A stretch of 64,000 bases of DNA, from positions 4,278,001 to 4,342,000 of the forward strand of contig NZ_CP084550.1 of the NCBI RefSeq assembly GCF_021800405.1. The letters are read 5' to 3'. The DNA comes from Arthrobacter sp. FW306-07-I (GTDB taxonomy: Bacteria > Actinomycetota > Actinomycetes > Actinomycetales > Micrococcaceae). This document shows, in pieces, positions 62,445-64,000 of this stretch. Every line of letters starts with the position of its first letter. Position 1 is the stretch's first letter. Made by a program: the position numbers and the translations under genes. The notes under the pieces are model-generated. The model saw only the letters and a list, made by a program, of their open reading frames with translations, ran no database searches and was not told where the DNA came from.

Positions 62445-63818
62445 CTACAGGGCCTTGACCGCGCCCAGCACCTGCGCCAACGAGTCCTTGGCGTCCCCGA
62501 ACAGCAGCGACGTCTGCGGCTCATACAGCAGATCGTTTTCGATGCCGGCGAAACCCGGGCGCATGGACCTCTTCAGGAACACCACCTGCCGCGCCTCCGC
62601 CACTTCCAGGATGGGCATCCCGTAGATCGGTGAGCCTGAGGAGGTCTTGGCGGCCGGGTTCACCACATCGTTGGCACCCACCACCAATACCACGTCCGTG
62701 GTCTTGAACTCCGGGTTGATGTCGCCCATCTCCTTGAGCGACTCGTACGGCACGTTGGCCTCGGCCAGAAGAACGTTCATGTGCCCGGGCATGCGGCCGG
62801 CCACCGGATGGATGGCGAAATCCACTTCAATCCCCCGCGCTTCCAGGGCCTGGGCCAGTTCGGCGGCCGTGTGCTGGCCCTGGGCCACCGCCAGGCCGTA
62901 GCCGGGGACGATGATCACCCGCTGGGCGTACCCCAACAGAACCGCCACGTCCTCCGGCGAGGACGAGCGGACCGGACGCCCGCTCACGGCGGTGGATCCC
63001 GCCGTCGAACCTCCCCTGAAGGCGCCAAAAAGAATACCTGCCACGCTCCGGCCCATGGCCGCCGCCATGGCGCGGGTGAGGATGGTACCCGAGGCGCCCA
63101 CCAGGGTGCCGGCCACCACCAGCAGGACATTGCCCAGCACCAGGCCGGAGGCGGCGACGGCCAGACCGGTGAAGGCGTTCAGCAGCGAGATGACAATGGG
63201 CACGTCGGCGCCGCCTACCGGCAGCACCAGCAGCACACCGGCGGCAAGGCCCAGGACCAGCAGCAGGACCGCAAGGGGCAGCGCCGCGGTGAGGACCACG
63301 GCAACCGCGGCGGCCACCGCGGCGAGCAGGACCACGGCCATCACCACCGGCAGGCCCGGGAACACCACCGGCCGGGTGGTCATGAGTTCCTGCAGCTTGG
63401 CAAACGTGACGCCCGAGCCGGCAAAGGACACCGCGCCCACCAGGAGCGTGAACACGATGGCCACCCGCACCCACGGATCCTCCGCGTGCGCCAGTTCCAG
63501 GAGGGCCACCAGGGCTGCGGCGCCGCCGCCCACACCATTGAACAGCGCCACGAGCTGCGGCATCTGCGTCATCTTCACGCGGCGGGCCACCGGCGCGGCC
63601 ACGGCGGAGCCAACGGCGATGGCGGCCAGGATCCAGGGGATGTTCTCCAGCCGGGCGGACAGAAAGACGGTGACGACGGCGATCAGCGCCCCGAGTGCGC
63701 CCACCAGGTTTCCACGGCGGGCCGTGCGCGGCGAGCTCAGCCCCCGCAGCGCCAGGATGAAGCAGACCGCCGCAGTGAGGTAAAGGACGGAGGTCCAGAC
63801 CGGATCGAGGAGGCTCAT
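62445..63818 (-). CDS. pntB: NAD(P) transhydrogenase subunit beta
   Basis: A 457-residue subunit with about nine membrane helices followed by the NADP-binding domain III (about 285-457; GYAQRVIIVPGYGLAVAQ, VAGRMPGHMNVLLAEA, DVVLVVGANDVVNPAA, SPIYGMPILEV). It couples hydride transfer between NADH and NADP to proton flow across the membrane. ATG overlaps the pntA stop by 4 bases. Confidence 0.96.
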   Translation of the reverse strand: MSLLDPVWTSVLYLTAAVCFILALRGLSSPRTARRGNLVGALGALIAVVTVFLSARLENIPWILAAIAVGSAVAAPVARRVKMTQMPQLVALFNGVGGGAAALVALLELAHAEDPWVRVAIVFTLLVGAVSFAGSGVTFAKLQELMTTRPVVFPGLPVVMAVVLLAAVAAAVAVVLTAALPLAVLLLVLGLAAGVLLVLPVGGADVPIVISLLNAFTGLAVAASGLVLGNVLLVVAGTLVGASGTILTRAMAAAMGRSVAGILFGAFRGGSTAGSTAVSGRPVRSSSPEDVAVLLGYAQRVIIVPGYGLAVAQGQHTAAELAQALEARGIEVDFAIHPVAGRMPGHMNVLLAEANVPYESLKEMGDINPEFKTTDVVLVVGANDVVNPAAKTSSGSPIYGMPILEVAEARQVVFLKRSMRPGFAGIENDLLYEPQTSLLFGDAKDSLAQVLGAVKAL

Positions 63819-64000
63819 TTGCTGCCCGCCTTGGGTTGCACCGCGTCCTTTTTGGCGTGGAACATGTGCAGCATCCGGTCCGTCACCACGAAGCCGCCCA
63901 CCAGGTTGGCAGTGGCAAGGACGACGGCGAGCAGCGCCACCGCGAGCACCCACGGGTCGGTTGCCTGGCCGGCCACGATGATGGCACCCACCAGGATGAT
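63815..64000 (-). CDS. NAD(P) transhydrogenase subunit alpha, membrane part (runs off window)
   Basis: The last 61 residues of the membrane subunit (PntAb/PntA C-terminal part), with hydrophobic helices, LATANLVGGFVVTDRMLHMF (the conserved end) and a basic tail. Coupled to pntB by ATGA overlap. Split alpha subunits of this size are normal in actinobacteria. Confidence 0.88.
   Translation of the reverse strand: MILVGAIIVAGQATDPWVLAVALLAVVLATANLVGGFVVTDRMLHMFHAKKDAVQPKAGSK

Overview
The window is chromosomal DNA from a high-GC Gram-positive bacterium, most likely Arthrobacter/Pseudarthrobacter or a close Micrococcaceae relative. This rests on the strong G/C third-position bias, GTG starts, actinobacterial-type mannitol PTS, branched-chain 2-oxoacid dehydrogenase and pobA/pcaK genes, and the dense mix of MFS/ABC transporters with TetR, MarR, IclR, GntR and PucR regulators. 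That assignment is an inference from gene content; no rRNA or tRNA gene is present. Almost the whole window is coding, and no gene-free stretch exceeds about 270 bases.

Layout. 1-6.7 kb: MFS transporters, an RraA-type protein, a marR-MFS pair with tandem TTAGG operators and an acetyltransferase. 6.7-8.35 kb: an IS30-family insertion sequence that appears to sit in the loop of the transcription terminator of the mannitol operon. 8.4-15.7 kb: mannitol PTS locus (mtlA, mtlD, a TetR-type regulator) divergent from ptsI, followed by an excisionase-type HTH protein and an alpha/beta hydrolase. 15.6-18.2 kb: PucR-type regulator divergent from alanine dehydrogenase, as in the AdeR/ald pair. 18.2-25.4 kb: Gfo/Idh oxidoreductase and a peptide-type ABC transporter operon whose first permease gene looks frameshifted at its 5' end. 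25.6-30.8 kb: tetR/FMN-reductase pair around a perfect 20-bp palindrome, GerMN lipoprotein, an apparently leaderless aminotransferase gene, UspA, a small membrane protein and a PAP2 phosphatase. 30.8-35.7 kb: bkdABC-like operon behind a 38-bp dyad, then a HisC-type aminotransferase. 35.8-39.1 kb: holin-like membrane protein, secreted GH25-like protein, and a translationally coupled WXG100-like/alpha-beta hydrolase pair. 39.3-43.6 kb: purB, histidine phosphatase, and a marR - Cys-rich protein - Ser/Thr kinase module.

43.6-48.3 kb: acetyltransferase and a three-gene binding-protein-dependent ABC importer with a fused double permease. 48.3-53.4 kb: FAD monooxygenase/tetR pair, then pobA, an IclR regulator and a PcaK-type transporter forming an aromatic-acid module. 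53.5-56.1 kb: FUSC-type membrane protein, an ACT-domain membrane protein and an HPP-family protein. 56.3-61.4 kb: a five-gene operon (MFS, GntR/FCD regulator, Cys-less hydantoin-racemase relative, dihydropyrimidinase-type amidohydrolase, maleate-isomerase/arylmalonate-decarboxylase relative) preceded by a tandem TGGGATCCCA operator. 61.4-64 kb: diacylglycerol-kinase-type lipid kinase and the NAD(P) transhydrogenase genes pntB and pntA (partial).

The least conventional pieces are the 56.3-61.4 kb catabolic operon, where both racemase-fold enzymes have altered catalytic cysteines, the WXG100-like/hydrolase pair at 37.5-39.1 kb, and the marR/Cys-rich/kinase module at 42-43.4 kb. None of these could be tested by database search here.
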